From: Isoetes taiwanensis
Taxonomy: Eukaryota; Streptophyta; Lycopodiopsida; Isoetales; Isoetaceae
DNA: 64,000 nucleotides
Direction of reading: 5' to 3'
Assembly (NCBI GenBank): GCA_021234155.1
Contig: JAJEKV010000060.1
Coordinates: 5,044,323 to 5,108,322 of the forward strand
Made by a program: the position numbers and the translations under genes. The notes below the pieces were generated by a model. That model did not search any database, was not told where the DNA came from, and saw only the letters and a list, made by a program, of their open reading frames with translations. Shown here piece by piece: positions 1 through 10,709 of the stretch (position 1 is its first letter; every line of letters begins with the position of its first letter).

Positions 1-535
1 AGAGTTAAAGCTAAAGTAGTTTTGTCCAAAAAGTGGTCGCTTAATAATAATTATTCATGCCACGTCTACCTTTTTCTTTCAAACTAATTTTGGCTTTAGT
101 TCTTTTTATATTTATCTTTGACTTTTGAGCATAAGAATACTATTTTGGCTCAACTAACTTTAACCATTAAATAATATCTTTGCTCCAAGGTATTTTTTAA
201 CCATAACCATTATAAGGTTTCCTTGCCATTTATTTACCTTGCATTGCCCGTAATTTGCCATTCTTACACACCCATGCTAGTCCACCAAGACTAATGTCCA
301 AGACCACACCCCCGAGCTACCATATTCATAACATCTCCCGTCAGACAGGCTTGGCCCAATCATAGTTCAAAAGTATCTATCTTTAGATACATTACATACG
401 AGTATCTAAAGTATCTAAGTATCTAAAGAATCTAACATTTTTTAAGATACGTGTACGTCACATAAATTTTTAAACTATTAATTCACCACATTTAGAGCCA
501 ATATTAGACAATGACAAAACATATTAGACAATTTG
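1..535. other. AT-rich intergenic stretch, no gene seen
   Basis: No coding similarity was recognised on either strand. Short GTATCTAAA-like words recur around 370-440 and again near 1,560-1,640, so this may be part of a degraded repeat that also flanks the P450 remnant on its other side. Confidence 0.4.
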
Positions 536-1015
536 GTAACAGAGCGAGACATTTCCAAGTTTCCATATCTAAGTGCAGTGATAAGAGAGACCCTGAGGCT
601 GCATGTGGCAATTCCACTGCTAGTGCCACACATGAACCTGCATCAGACAAACTAGCAGGCTATGACATTCCAGCAGAGAGCAAAATTTTAGTGAATGCTT
701 GGTGGCTAGCAAATAATCCTGCAAAGTAGGATAGCTATAAGTGTTCAATCCTGACAGGTTTATGGATGGAAAAATTGAAGGTGGAACTGATTTTAGGTTT
801 CTGCCATTTGGAGTTGGAAGAAGAAGTTGTCCAGGAATTATTCTTGCTTTACCAATCCTTTCTCTTGTTGTTGACAGATTGGTCTCAACCTTTGAACTCC
901 TGCGACAGACTAACAACAAAACTAATAGCAAAAAACTAACAGTAGACCATAATAGTGCTTATCTTACTTCATTGGATCATACCGCTACATCAGTTACTCG
1001 CATCACCTATGGTAG
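536..1015 (+). pseudogene. Cinnamate 4-hydroxylase (CYP73A) C-terminal pseudogene
   Basis: CYP73A P450s hydroxylate trans-cinnamate at C4 in the phenylpropanoid pathway, at the ER membrane. The reading starts at [13 protein letters not shown] (536 on), passes the K-helix ETLRL (about 590) and [11 protein letters not shown], then [19 protein letters not shown], and reaches the heme-binding loop [10 protein letters not shown] and IILALPIL (about 808-858). These are typical CYP73A strings. About 155 of the usual 505 residues remain, so the N-terminal two thirds are missing. Lesions: a frameshift near 645, a TAG at 727-729 where the family has tryptophan, and a further frameshift near 741. A LINE 3' tail begins about 80 bases downstream. 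The tail after FELL diverges from the family. I am confident of the family and of its broken state. Confidence 0.9.
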
Positions 1016-1094
1016 CGCGACTGGGAGCTTACATCCTGCAGATTTCGGCCGTCAGACTTGCTCTTCTGGGGCATGGTATTTGAGAGCCTACTGT

Positions 1095-1277
1095 TAGGGT
1101 TTTTCCTCCCAAGTGGGGGTTTTTTCATCCCGGTAGTAGGGTTCTACTGTACAGTTATATTGTTTGTTTTTGGTGTTGGGGTTTTTGGCTTTTTTGCCTG
1201 TTCTCTGCATGTACCGTCTCATAGGCCTCTAGCCTCCGTGGACGTTAAAATAAACTTCCTTCCTTCCTTCCTTCCTA
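1095..1277 (+). mobile_element. LINE 3' end, 5'-truncated
   Basis: The segment resembles the 3' untranslated ends of the minus-strand LINE copies at 3,343 and 31,297. Shared features are GGTTTTTCC, a G-rich run followed by T's, ATCCNGGTAGTA, then CTCCGTGGACG and A/T-rich bases, and finally a (CTTC)n tail at about 1,256-1,277. It is more diverged from those two copies than they are from each other. No coding part is left. The copy sits directly 3' of the CYP73A remnant. Confidence 0.65.
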
Positions 1278-1770
1278 TTCCTCCTGGAACAGCAATTTTG
1301 GCAGCATCTTCTGCTATTTTAGGCAATATTGAAGCAGGGCAGGGGTATTTGAGATCATTTCGTGCTTCCTTGTTTTGCTATGTATTTCCTTCCATGATGT
1401 TCAAACAAAACAAGACATCGGATCCTCCAGAGTGATTACAAGCACAGGATCATTCGAGTGCAAATTTAAGTGCCACAGAGCCGGCCGCAAAGTCACGGAA
1501 GGGGAAAAACATGAATCGAGGAAACAAACGGGAAAAAAAAAATTTATTAAAAAAAGTGCAAGTATCTAACCAAAAAATACATTAGATACGGTACGACACG
1601 TTGTTTTGGTAACGAAGTGTTAGATACGCGTATCTAACCATCTATGGGCCCGATAACGCCAAAAGTATAAGCTGCATCTAGATCTACTGCTGCAGGTGTA
1701 ATAAAGCAAAACTCACAGGTACAGTCCCCATAACCAAGTTTGTAATAATATTATGTTTCATACTTTAAAA
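1278..1770. other. Intergenic, nothing recognised
   Basis: No gene or known element was identified. GTATCTAA-type words near 1,560-1,645 echo those at 370-440. Confidence 0.35.
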
Positions 1771-2101
1771 GAAATCTTTCATAGCATGCCAAAAAGTTTG
1801 CACATCCTTGATAATACTGAAGATTATTTTACTGCATGTCTAAGCTAAACATACATGCAAGTATCGAATTTGTCAAAAGCTTTCTAAATGCATCATGGCA
1901 GAGTAGACCACATGAAGCATCAGTAGGAATCAATGAAGAAATCTTTCATAGCATGTCAGAAAGTTTGCACATCCTTGATAACGGAAGATTATTTTACTGC
2001 ATGTCTAAGCTAAACATACATGTAAGTATTGAACTTATCAAAAGCTTTGTAAATGCATCATGGCAGAGTAGACCACATGAAGCATCAATAGGAATCAATG
2101 A
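1771..2101 (+). repeat. Tandem duplication, period about 167 bp
   Basis: The block starting GAAATCTTTCATAGCATG at 1,771 is repeated from 1,938 with few substitutions and a small deletion in the second copy (CTTGATAATACTGAAG becomes CTTGATAACGGAAG). An open frame runs through both copies and gives a repeated MSKLNIH...SRPHEAS peptide. That frame is a by-product of the duplication and I do not call it a gene. Confidence 0.85.
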
Positions 2102-2531
2102 CTGCAGAGCAAACATACAAAAGTTGGAACTCATGCCTAATGAAGGTTAAAACCTAGTTCTAGGAAAGAATTCACCTTGGAGCAACTCATCGCTTTGCTC
2201 TGTGAGAACCATCCACTAGAAAACCACTCAGGCATGAATTTGGTCTCATCGATTCAGATATGAATCATCCAGAGTGTGTAAAACCGAATTTGAAGAAGCA
2301 GATGGTGACGTCGGGCTTTGCCGCCATGGTTGTTGCAGACTTTGCCCTACCCCGCCGTAGCCGAGGAAGCCCTAAATCCCTAGAGCGAGAAGAAGGGCTA
2401 TCTAGACCGTCCAAGTTTTTAATCGAATCTTGGCCATCGGATCTAGGGCACGATGTATTAGAGACTTACACCAAAACCTTATAATAGGAGATACAAGAAT
2501 TTAGTCTTTGGCGAATGAGCGCCTTTGTTTT

Positions 2532-2535
<4 letters not shown>
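2102..2535. other. Intergenic, nothing recognised
   Basis: No coding or mobile-element similarity was seen between the tandem duplication and the SINE poly(A)/poly(T) tract. Confidence 0.35.
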
Positions 2536-2565
<30 letters not shown>

Positions 2566-2715
2566 GGGTATGTGTGATGGTATTCTCTTGAATGTTAATT
2601 GCTCTTTTATGGTTTATTAGCATTCCTGGGACTTGAACCCTGGTGTAACCGCTAATGCAGTGCCCACAATATAGGTAGAGCATCGGTGCCTTGAGGCAGG
2701 GGTGCGCTGTCTATA
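2536..2715 (-). mobile_element. tRNA-derived SINE with poly(A) tail
   Basis: On the minus strand a tRNA-like head contains the pol III B box GGTTCAAGTCC (around 2,632-2,642) preceded by an A-box-like stretch. About 70 bases further 3' comes a pure A run of about 30 (a T run at 2,536-2,565 on the plus strand). A tRNA-like head with a B box and a 3' A tail is the SINE hallmark. The 5' boundary is approximate. It lies just 3' of the Helitron helicase remnant. Confidence 0.6.
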
Positions 2716-2725
2716 TTGTCGGCGT

Positions 2726-2746
2726 GGAGTGGAGTGGAGTGGAGTG
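2726..2746. repeat. (GGAGT)n microsatellite
   Basis: About four perfect GGAGT units lie between the SINE head and the helicase remnant. Confidence 0.85.
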
Positions 2747-2770
2747 TACCTTTTTTGATGCGTACCTTTT

Positions 2771-3341
2771 TTATGGTAAGAGTTCTGTGTAGACGACGTT
2801 TGTTGTAGTCTGCGATACGTTGCTTGGATCGAGTAGAATTAGTACATCTTCTTTTCTTCGGACGCGAGTGAGTGCTGTGTATAATTGGCCATGTGCAAAA
2901 ACTTCAGTTCGTAGGTCGAGGACTATTTTATCGAGTGTAAGTCCTAGGCAGCTATTGAATGTTGTTGAGTAAGCTGGTTGCAGTGGAAGTTGTCGTTGTC
3001 GTCTGTGAATGGTCCATGGTCGATGTATGGATTGATGGTATGCAATGTTATAGCAACTTGCATCACCCATGTAGCAGGAATCTGTTTATTAGAAGCAATA
3101 GCATATCGATAGGTATCATCATATATATACCAATGCAAAGTATTGTTTGGATCATCTGCAGATAGAAGACGATGATATGTCCGGCCTATAATAGCGATAT
3201 TTGGCGGTTTTTAAAGGTTACGAAGTCACCTTTAACACCAAGTGCTGTGAGGCAGAAAAGATTGTTTATGATTCGTGAATTTGTTGCAAACTTTTGTATT
3301 GAATATAATTCTTGGAGTTTAGGTGGAAGTGGTTCGAGAGG
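2771..3341 (-). pseudogene. Helitron Rep/helicase remnant, internally deleted
   Basis: Helitrons encode a protein with an N-terminal region, a HUH Rep nuclease and a Pif1-like helicase. Two parts are visible. First, 3,341-3,050 reads PPKLQELYSIQKFA, LTALGVKGDFVTF and, in another frame, GRTYHRLLSADD and HWYIYDDTYRYAIA; this matches the conserved block before the Rep nuclease. Second, 3,000-2,771 reads AYSTTFNSCLGLTLDKIVLD and VFAHGQLYTALTRVR, the C-terminal helicase motifs ending in a stop. The Rep HUH motif and most of the helicase are absent, so over 1,000 residues are deleted between the parts. Frameshifts separate the blocks. A LINE on the same strand is inserted immediately 5' (3,343-4,910). 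Confidence 0.85.
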
Positions 3342-3342
3342 A

Positions 3343-4910
3343 AGGAAGGAAGGAAGGAAGGTATTTTTATCGTCCACGGAGACCAATTGGTCTATGGGAC
3401 CCAATACAAAAGCGCAGCAAGCGGATTACTACCCGGATTAAAAAACCCCCGCCCCGAAGGGTTTTCGAGGGAAAAACCGTGGCAGCAATCAGCCTGCTAA
3501 CAAACTGTTCCAATATACAAAATGCAAAAAACACACAAATATATACACTCATGCACTTTTTGTGAAGTGCCCGACAATGGGCGACCAGTGGGGGCAAAGG
3601 TGAGCTCTCGAGATCCAATTACCTCACAGATATACGACCCCGAGCACGCATCGACGGCGTGTTCATCAGCAAATGTAGGGGCAAGTCCGGTCGCATCTAA
3701 GGGGAGCGTATCGGCGAATCGACTGGATGCTCCCTGACGTTCCATCCGGGCGAACCAGCGATCTCTCTTACCCTTCCAACAGGCCCCGAGGCGCCGCTAG
3801 GGCCCATTGCCACGGTGTAAGCTAGGTGCGAGCCGAGCATCACCCATATTAAGCACTTTCTGAAAATAGGCGATGTGTCTATCAAGGGCTGCCGGGTAGG
3901 CGGCAAGAATCGGTTTCTGCAAAGAGAATCCGATAGGGGTGAAGGTTTCACCCCAAGTGCCCATGCCAAAATGCCTTCGCACCGCTCCAAGTCATTCCAG
4001 ATCGCCAAAGAGCGGCTAAGGGCCCCAAACCTCGACCCGTCTGATGAAGGACATGCTCGACCGGTTCAAAGCAGATGTGATTTGATGGCCCCAATCATAG
4101 AGCTCTACGGTGGTTCGTTGTTGCATGGCATAAAGCGCTTTCCAACCTGCTGTCACCCGCAAGCGGATGGACGCCTTCCAACAGAGCGAGGAGGGGAACT
4201 CCACCCCTAGGTACTTGTAGGTGGGCGTGACCTCCACAGGTTGTCCCCGATATGTGAGTGCAGGAGGCGTGGGGTGGCGTGAAGAGGATATGAGAACCAC
4301 CACGGTCTTGGCGATTCATGCGCATGTCAGAGCGGCGGGAATGTGTCTAGGGCATCCAGATGAGACTGCATAGCTTCTGGGGTGTGGGCCAGAAGGTCAA
4401 CATCATCCGCATAGATGCATGGAATAATTTAAGGGCTAAACTTAGCTATTTGGCGATTTTTTAGCATGTTTTCAAAAAACTTTGGCTAAAGTAAATGGAA
4501 AAGTTTGGGAAAAAAATAATAATTTTAGCTTAACTTTTTTCGGGACTACACCAACCCTGAAGCTGGCGGATGACCTGGTGCAAAAGCTGTATGCAAACCC
4601 CCCATGCTCAATAAGCCAGGGCTCTAACTGATCAATGTAGAGGCCAAAAAGTGTTGGTGAGAGGGGGCAGCCCTGCCGGACCCCGATACTACTGGTGAAT
4701 GCTTGGCCCATCAGCTGCATCCTGCCAAAACAACTCTCATACAGCCTGTATATGGCATTCTGCACAGGCAGAGGCAGCCCCAGTTGATGCAGTCTAGCCC
4801 ATAGCTTTTCCCGGGAGACCGTATCAAAAGCCTTCGCGAAGTCCACAAAGCAGCAATACAAGTCCTGCCAATGGTTCTGGCTGAGGGGGAAGTAAACGAC
4901 GGCCATTATT
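3343..4910 (-). mobile_element. 5'-truncated LINE with reverse transcriptase remnant
   Basis: Reading on the minus strand: RT finger/palm with CCFVDFAKAFDTVSREKLW (about 4,860-4,800), the FTSSIGVRQGCPLSPTLFG block (about 4,700-4,640), catalytic YADD at 4,413-4,402 followed by VDLLAHT, then the thumb TYKYLGVEFPSS (about 4,220) and a C-terminal region with WNDLERCEGILAWALGVKPS (about 4,000). A spacer of about 130 bases at 4,430-4,560 interrupts the RT, and several frameshifts are present. The 3' UTR runs to a (CTTCC/GGAAGG)n tail at 3,343-3,361. Everything 5' of the RT finger, including any endonuclease, is missing, as in normal 5' truncation. The element is nested in the Helitron remnant. Confidence 0.88.
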
Positions 4911-5340
4911 GCAACAAAAGCTTGGGCTTTCTGTGTTGAAAAGTTGAAGTTCCTTTTAATGAGCTTGGACCGTTGTTCCATGGCTTTGAATTGATGATGC
5001 CAATGATCATTTGGGCTGGTGGCTTTTGATGATACATGACATGGTAAATTTGTCGTGATTTCATGTTGTTCCATGGGGATTTGATCCTTGATCATAATCC
5101 CCATGGAACTTGTTTTAAGAGTACAATCAGTAGCAGAAGTTTGATGCTCATGTGGCATTGTAGGATTTGTCGATAATGATCTTAAAGGTTTTGACTCAAT
5201 AGGCATTTCTTTTATATCCATTGCAGATGTATTGTTTTTGAATCTTTTGCGAGCTTGGTAATTTTGTTGGTACTTACGACGTTTCAAGATTCTCTCTAGG
5301 TCATTATCGGTTAGATGATTGGACTTTGGCAGAGGTAACC
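4911..5340 (-). pseudogene. Basic-region reading frame, possible Helitron N-terminus
   Basis: A minus-strand frame starting at 5,287 (MKRRKYQQNYQARKRF) runs without a stop into the LINE RT, giving a chimeric 271-residue frame. Only its first 120 or so residues lie outside the LINE. They are rich in lysine, arginine and glutamine. Strand and position fit an N-terminal part of the Helitron protein whose Rep block resumes on the other side of the LINE, but no diagnostic motif is present, so the assignment is an inference. Confidence 0.35.
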
Positions 5341-5392
5341 TATGGAAAGGGACATAATTGCTAGGTTAATTAAATACAAATTATATACATTA

Positions 5393-5421
5393 CTAGAAAC
5401 GTGTGCCCGGCGATGCCGGGC
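5393..5421 (-). mobile_element. Helitron-type 3' terminus
   Basis: On the minus strand the sequence is a 7-bp-stem hairpin GCCCGGC-ATC-GCCGGGC (5,421-5,405), then ACACGTTT, then CTAG (5,396-5,393), followed by T. A short GC hairpin about 8-12 bases before a terminal CTRR, inserted 5' of T, is the defining Helitron 3' end. The element body would extend toward higher coordinates. The same end, with slight changes, occurs on the plus strand at 49,798-49,827. The matching 5' TC terminus was not located. Confidence 0.7.
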
Positions 5422-7556
5422 ATTAGTTGTAGATGTGTGATAGTCTAATGATGCAGATTTATTGGTATATCTAAAATAATCAAACAGGATGAAATACCCA
5501 ATTCTTAGCAAAGTTTGCGAAGAAACAAAGCATACCTTCCATATCCTCTATAGACCTCTTTTACTCACCTATGATCGCAGCGATAGCCCTACATATGTAT
5601 AGACCGCCCTCAAAGAGAAGTTGCTAGTTGTTTGGGAACTGAAATACCTCCCCATTCATATCAGAGATCCCTTGGTGTTTTATATCTTAGGATTCTCTCG
5701 TTAGTTGATAAGCAGTTATGATATTCTATCTAGAGACACAAACACTAAACCCGAACAGAAAACCAAAGCCCCTAAGGCTTAACCCTAAATCTATAGTGTG
5801 ATGATATGTTGCATCCTCTAAATTCTATAGAATTCATGATAAAATAAATCCGTGAATCTAGAAAACAGAAAAACCAAGGTCTTTCGAGTTAACACTTCCG
5901 TTAACTTTCAAAACACAGTCCATTGTGGATGAATGATTAATAGCATGTTGACATATGTAGTCATGTTATATAATTTCTCATTAACTTTCTAACTCAATTG
6001 TCCATCTCCGTAGCATATATTCCCTTTTAAATCCTAATTATATAAAGAGATTTTGGATCAATAATAATAATAATAATAATCTAAACATATATAATGATTT
6101 TAGGAAGATTCGATTCTATTAATCCTTGCCTATATGAGCGACACTTGGCAAATTTTAGTGATTTTGATTCCGTTTCTAACATGGCGTGTCTTCATCTGGT
6201 GAAATTCTCGAGATGTTTACGAAGCTTTCCTTCCAAGGCAAGGAACCAAGAATTGCTTCATGGTGCAACCAATTTCGTTGTTATCAGCCAAATTCTTTCT
6301 TTCTTGCCTTCGAAGGCAAGTATCATAACGATTAGGGCAACTTACCTCCGTCATTTAAATTTAAGTTTTCCTTTAAATCCTGGCTTCGTTTTGATTGAGC
6401 ACTATACCGGGGATTGCTGTGCTCCGCTTTTGATTGAGCGACAGAAGACAAGAGACAGGTATTTCTCTTCTCCTCTAGTTGGATATTTCCTTCCCTTTAT
6501 TCAAATGGATGATTTCCCTCATTGATGATCGACTCTTCATCTGGAGTTCCTGAAATTTTTTTTTGTCCGGGCTTTGTTCCCTGCTGGGCTTTCCGCCTAT
6601 GTAATCTCATAGGCAACCGATCCTTATATAGGCAGAGAGAAACCTTGAGAGCAACAGGAAATGCCATAATGTAAGCCGAGTAAGATCTTTCCCGGCTCCA
6701 TATCACAAGGTTCACGAATCCATGCCATGGATTGTCTTGCCGAATCCTTTGCAATCGCTAATAACATTTGTCCAAGTTCTTCTAGCTTCATCATGGCGAG
6801 AATAAGGCATTATCTGTTCTAAAAACAAGCAATAGGGGCAATCGATAAGGCAATGATGAAGCAAAGTCGAAGAAGAGCTCAAATTGCAAGGAATCTGGTT
6901 TAAACTTGGAGTAAAAAATAGATCTGCATTGTTAGTGCCTTTAGAACCCGACACCACGAACTCCTTTTTGGGGAGGCTAATCGGACAGTCTATTACTTAG
7001 ATTGAAAGTTATTGTAAAATTTGGACCTCGAGATCGAGATTGACCCTGCAATTGCGTGGTTTATAGACCCAAAGTTGTGTATAAACTCATCGATTGTTGG
7101 GTTGAGTTCTTAAATCCGAAACACAAAAAAGGAAAAGCCAAAAGAAGAACAATTGTTTGGTTTCACAAATAGGGCATATAGGCAGATCGAGAATTAAAGC
7201 ATGCACTTATTTTTTATGCATATAGGGCAGATGAGAATGAAAGCGGGTAAAAGCACGAAGGGTAATGCATTACATCGTCTTGAATTGAAGGGCTAATTTG
7301 TGCTTTTGGGGGGTACATTTTAGATGTACATCAAGATACTATGGTTTGTCGTTTTTGTGTCGGATATGCAATGATTGCAAGATCATCCCCGACATTTCGA
7401 AATTCTTGGTTAACCACGGAACCACCGAACCAATTCCGAATGGATCCGTCCCTCCTTTCGAAATTCCCCTTTCACAGGATCTAACACCGAGGCGAATTCC
7501 GAAACAAACACATGCCAATTGAATCTACAAAAATACAAATCAATTTCAATCTGTTC
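5422..7556. other. Non-coding stretch, possible Helitron body
   Basis: No recognisable gene. An (AAT)n microsatellite lies at about 6,060-6,081. A 143-residue frame at 6,094-6,525 has no family features and I do not call it a gene. TGTACAT-type words begin near 7,310, ahead of the transposase-like gene. Confidence 0.4.
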
Positions 7557-10500
7557 ATGGAGGGTGAGAATTCCAATGGAAGTGATGGTTCTAAGCGTAA
7601 GTATGCGAATTGGCGGTGTTATGCCACAAAACAAATAAAGCGGCGTTGTTGATTGAGTCGGAGATTGCATCCTCGATTCTTTGGCAAACGCTTCGCCGTC
7701 GTGATCAAAGATTAGTTTTTGTGATCGTTTGTTGCAAGATGGCGCTTTTTTCCTCGTTTTGAACCCTTGTAATTGGAAATCCTTAGAAGTTATTGTTATG
7801 AAATCAATGATGAAACTTGAAAGATGGGCTTCAAGAAGTAAAAGTCCGCTAATAGCAAAGATAAATTGGTACGCAAAACATTCAATCAATTATCAATGAT
7901 TGTTGGAAAAAAGGAGATATAAACAAGAATGTTTCTTCAAAATTGCTAAAGATCTGACCAAAGAAATTTATCCAAAGCTGCCGCAAGAAGAAGGAAGATA
8001 ATGTCATTAAGTGGAGCAAATGTATGGGCTTTGGCAGGAAGGATGCCAAGATCAAATAGAATCGATGATTCAATCAAATGTCGGGTTAAGTGAATTTTGG
8101 CTTGACAATACCAAAGTTTCACCAAAGGTTAGAGATGTCATGAAGAGGAGAACACAAGCAATACAATACCTTGATATCTCGAGGTTTTGCTCTTGTAATT
8201 GAATCAATTCAGTTTTGGAGATTATGTTTTCTTCCAATATTCTTTCATGACTTTCTTACGCAGAGCATTCTAGTTACGTTCGAAAGTGACCCGTTAATGA
8301 ATACACATGGTTTTCATGAAATGTATTGCATTTTTACATTGTTTACATTTATACATTGTTTACACAAGATGAGAAATCTTGCAAAAGTGATGTGCTATTA
8401 GGTACTTTTTAGATGTACATCCATTAACACTTACATGTCCATGCAGCTGCATTTACATGTACTTGAATATCAAAATTACATCATTTTACATTTTAGTGTA
8501 CTTTGTAATGAAGCCCAAACAAATCGACATATGTACATTAGTTGTACTAATATTGTAAACATTAATGTGATGTACTAATATTGGAACATTAATTAGATGT
8601 ACACCGGATGTACATTGGATGTACATTGATGTACATTGGATGTCAAAAGAATGCATCGATTGGCTGTTCTGGTACATTAGATGTACTTGATGTACATTAG
8701 ATGTACATTAGATGTACTGAGAATGCATCGATGGAACCGTTGGATGGACATTTTATGTACATAGACCATACATTAATTGTACAATAGTATAGTTCAATAC
8801 TCTTTTGGCATCCGGGTTGCCGACATCATTTTGCTAACATGGTCTTTAATGGTTTTGTTATTGCGGCCGAGCTTTATCAACGGTTTGTATATCGAATCCC
8901 GATACCAAAATTAGCCTTCGGACAGTTCAGTATGCAAACCCTGATTGCATAAGGAAATTGAAGGAGAGAAACACATGTTGTTGTGTCAAACATGAGCAAG
9001 CGGAATCTGTCTGTAAAGGCCTTCAATGATATGAGGAGATCCCTACATGTTAATTGCACTTGCACGCAGGTGTCAATGCATCCCAACCAAAACAATGGAG
9101 TATGTCAAGCAAACAAGAAGACTTTGATAATGTTAGTATCTTGTGGAGGTCAACAGGTTTGCGAGAAATTTGTGACGGATGAATGGCATAAACTAAAAAT
9201 GCATCAAAGGCTTAATGTGATGAATGTGGAGTGAAGAAATTCGACATCGGGTCCAAACGAGGAAGATGGAATTGAATGTGGACCGGCAAGTATATGCATA
9301 TGTCAATGAGCCATCCAAAAAGGTACATTCGGAAGGCTTAGATTAGTTGATCGAATGACAAAGCATCCGTTTTGTTAAAGAACATGAAAAATCAGCTTGC
9401 TAAGTTTCTGAGGATCATAACTTTACAAAAAAGACACCTGGCAAGAGCAAAACAGTTTAAAAGATGTGTTGAGAAACTCAGGATAATAGTGTGTTGTCGG
9501 TTGTTGTTGACTTTGAGAGAACTACACATTGAAACCGAGGGGACGAAGTGCAATCCGAAAGCATTGGAATCCTTATCAAATTAGTATTTTGGTCCATATT
9601 TCAATGATGAAAATAGAAGGTAAGCTTAAAAAAAGTGCATTTCTATGTTTTGGATGACGAAAAGCATGACACTCATTTTGTGCAACATGGTTTTAAATTG
9701 CATTTGGGGTGGCTTAAGAATAATGGAGGTGGACACATAAACCTTCATTATGTGTGGTCGGATGGTTGTGCATCTCAATTCAAATCTGCGGGCATGGTAT
9801 GGAATCAGTAGATACCATGTTGAAAATAAAATCGAAAGTGATATGGAATTTCTTTGGATCTGGCCATGGGAAAGGCACACATGATGGCGAAATTTTGGTA
9901 TAGCAAAGTTGTGGCTTGAGAAAGCAGAGAGAAAACAAAATGGCATGCCCGGTGGCAGTGTAAAACGACTTGTGCGGTTTTAAGGGCCAAGGAATCGGAT
10001 TGTGAAAGGGTGTTTTGGGAGGTTGGAAAAGCGGATGTGAACAAGGCAGCAAGCATTCAATTGCAAGACTTTACCCGGTACTCGGCCAGATACATTACGT
10101 GTGAACTATAAACCCAGCCCAGATCCAACAAAGTTGCTATATGCGGAACCACTCTCGTGCTTTTGTGATGCTTGCATTAACTTCAATTGGTTGAATAGTG
10201 AGAACATTAAACATTGTGGAGAATGGTCTCTAAAAGTTTGAGCCCACGGATCATATTGCCTCTTGTGGTGAAGCTGAAAATGATGTGGATGTTTTGTATG
10301 CAGAAGACGAGGCTGGTTTAGATGACACTGTAGGAGTTTCAGATGTATTTGTGTCTTTTGCAGCACCAGACAATGTGGAAGGTGTTTCATACTATGTTAT
10401 CATGTGCACCAGGGAAAAGCATGCATTGGAAGAAGATTCAATTGATGACTATGGAAATGATTACTCTGCTGGCACTAGTGTCATTGAAGGACAATATTAT

Positions 10501-10709
10501 GAACTAATCCCAGGCTGCCACAATAAGTATAAACCGCTTCCCTACTAAGAATGTTTTGGTACCTGCGAGAATCTGTGATTGGGGTTCAATCCCATTCAAG
10601 AAAGTAAAACACAAATTTGAAGGGGGCAAGCCTGACATTTCACTTGCCGGATGAAGTCCATGAGACATTGTTATCACAACTTCCAAGAATTGTAGATGAC
10701 TTGGACTAA
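7557..10709 (+). pseudogene. DDE-like transposase-family protein, copy 1, degraded
   Basis: From memory, this is a widespread uncharacterised family with DFAENY, SDG and HGKG motifs that looks like a DDE-type nuclease; the name and fold are my inference. The likely start is the ATG at 7,557 (MEGENSNGSDGSKRKY). Following blocks are NTKVSPKVRDVMKRRTQA (about 8,105-8,160), an intron from about 8,182 to 8,865, a Cys-rich block, VVVDF then (in another frame) ENYTLKPR (about 9,505-9,540), VLDDEKHDTHFVQHGF (9,650 on), the core WSDGCASQFKS (about 9,750-9,785), WNFFGSGHGKGTHDG in a shifted frame (about 9,845-9,895), and a C-terminal block VGVSDVFVSFAAPDN (10,330 on) to a natural stop at 10,707-10,709. 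Numerous stops and frameshifts are present. A second copy is at 38,469-42,880. The gene converges on the Ulp1/FCP1-type gene at 11.8-16.3 kb. Confidence 0.7.
8400..8790. repeat. TGTACAT-rich minisatellite in the intron of the DDE-like gene
   Basis: The palindrome TGTACA, mostly as GATGTACATT, recurs many times across about 390 bases. The block lies inside the intron between the NTKVSPKVRD exon and the Cys-rich exon. Similar clusters are at 7,310-7,335, 10,790-10,880, 14,600-15,070 and 16,500-16,550, all inside or at the edges of the same convergent two-gene unit. Confidence 0.85.

Noticed and set aside
1836-2150. 104-codon frame with an internally repeated peptide
   Set aside because: The repeat in the peptide is just the 167-bp DNA duplication; no family features or codon signal.
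4472-5287. 271-codon minus-strand frame as a single gene
   Set aside because: It is a chimera: the last half is LINE reverse transcriptase and the first part belongs to the sequence that the LINE entered.
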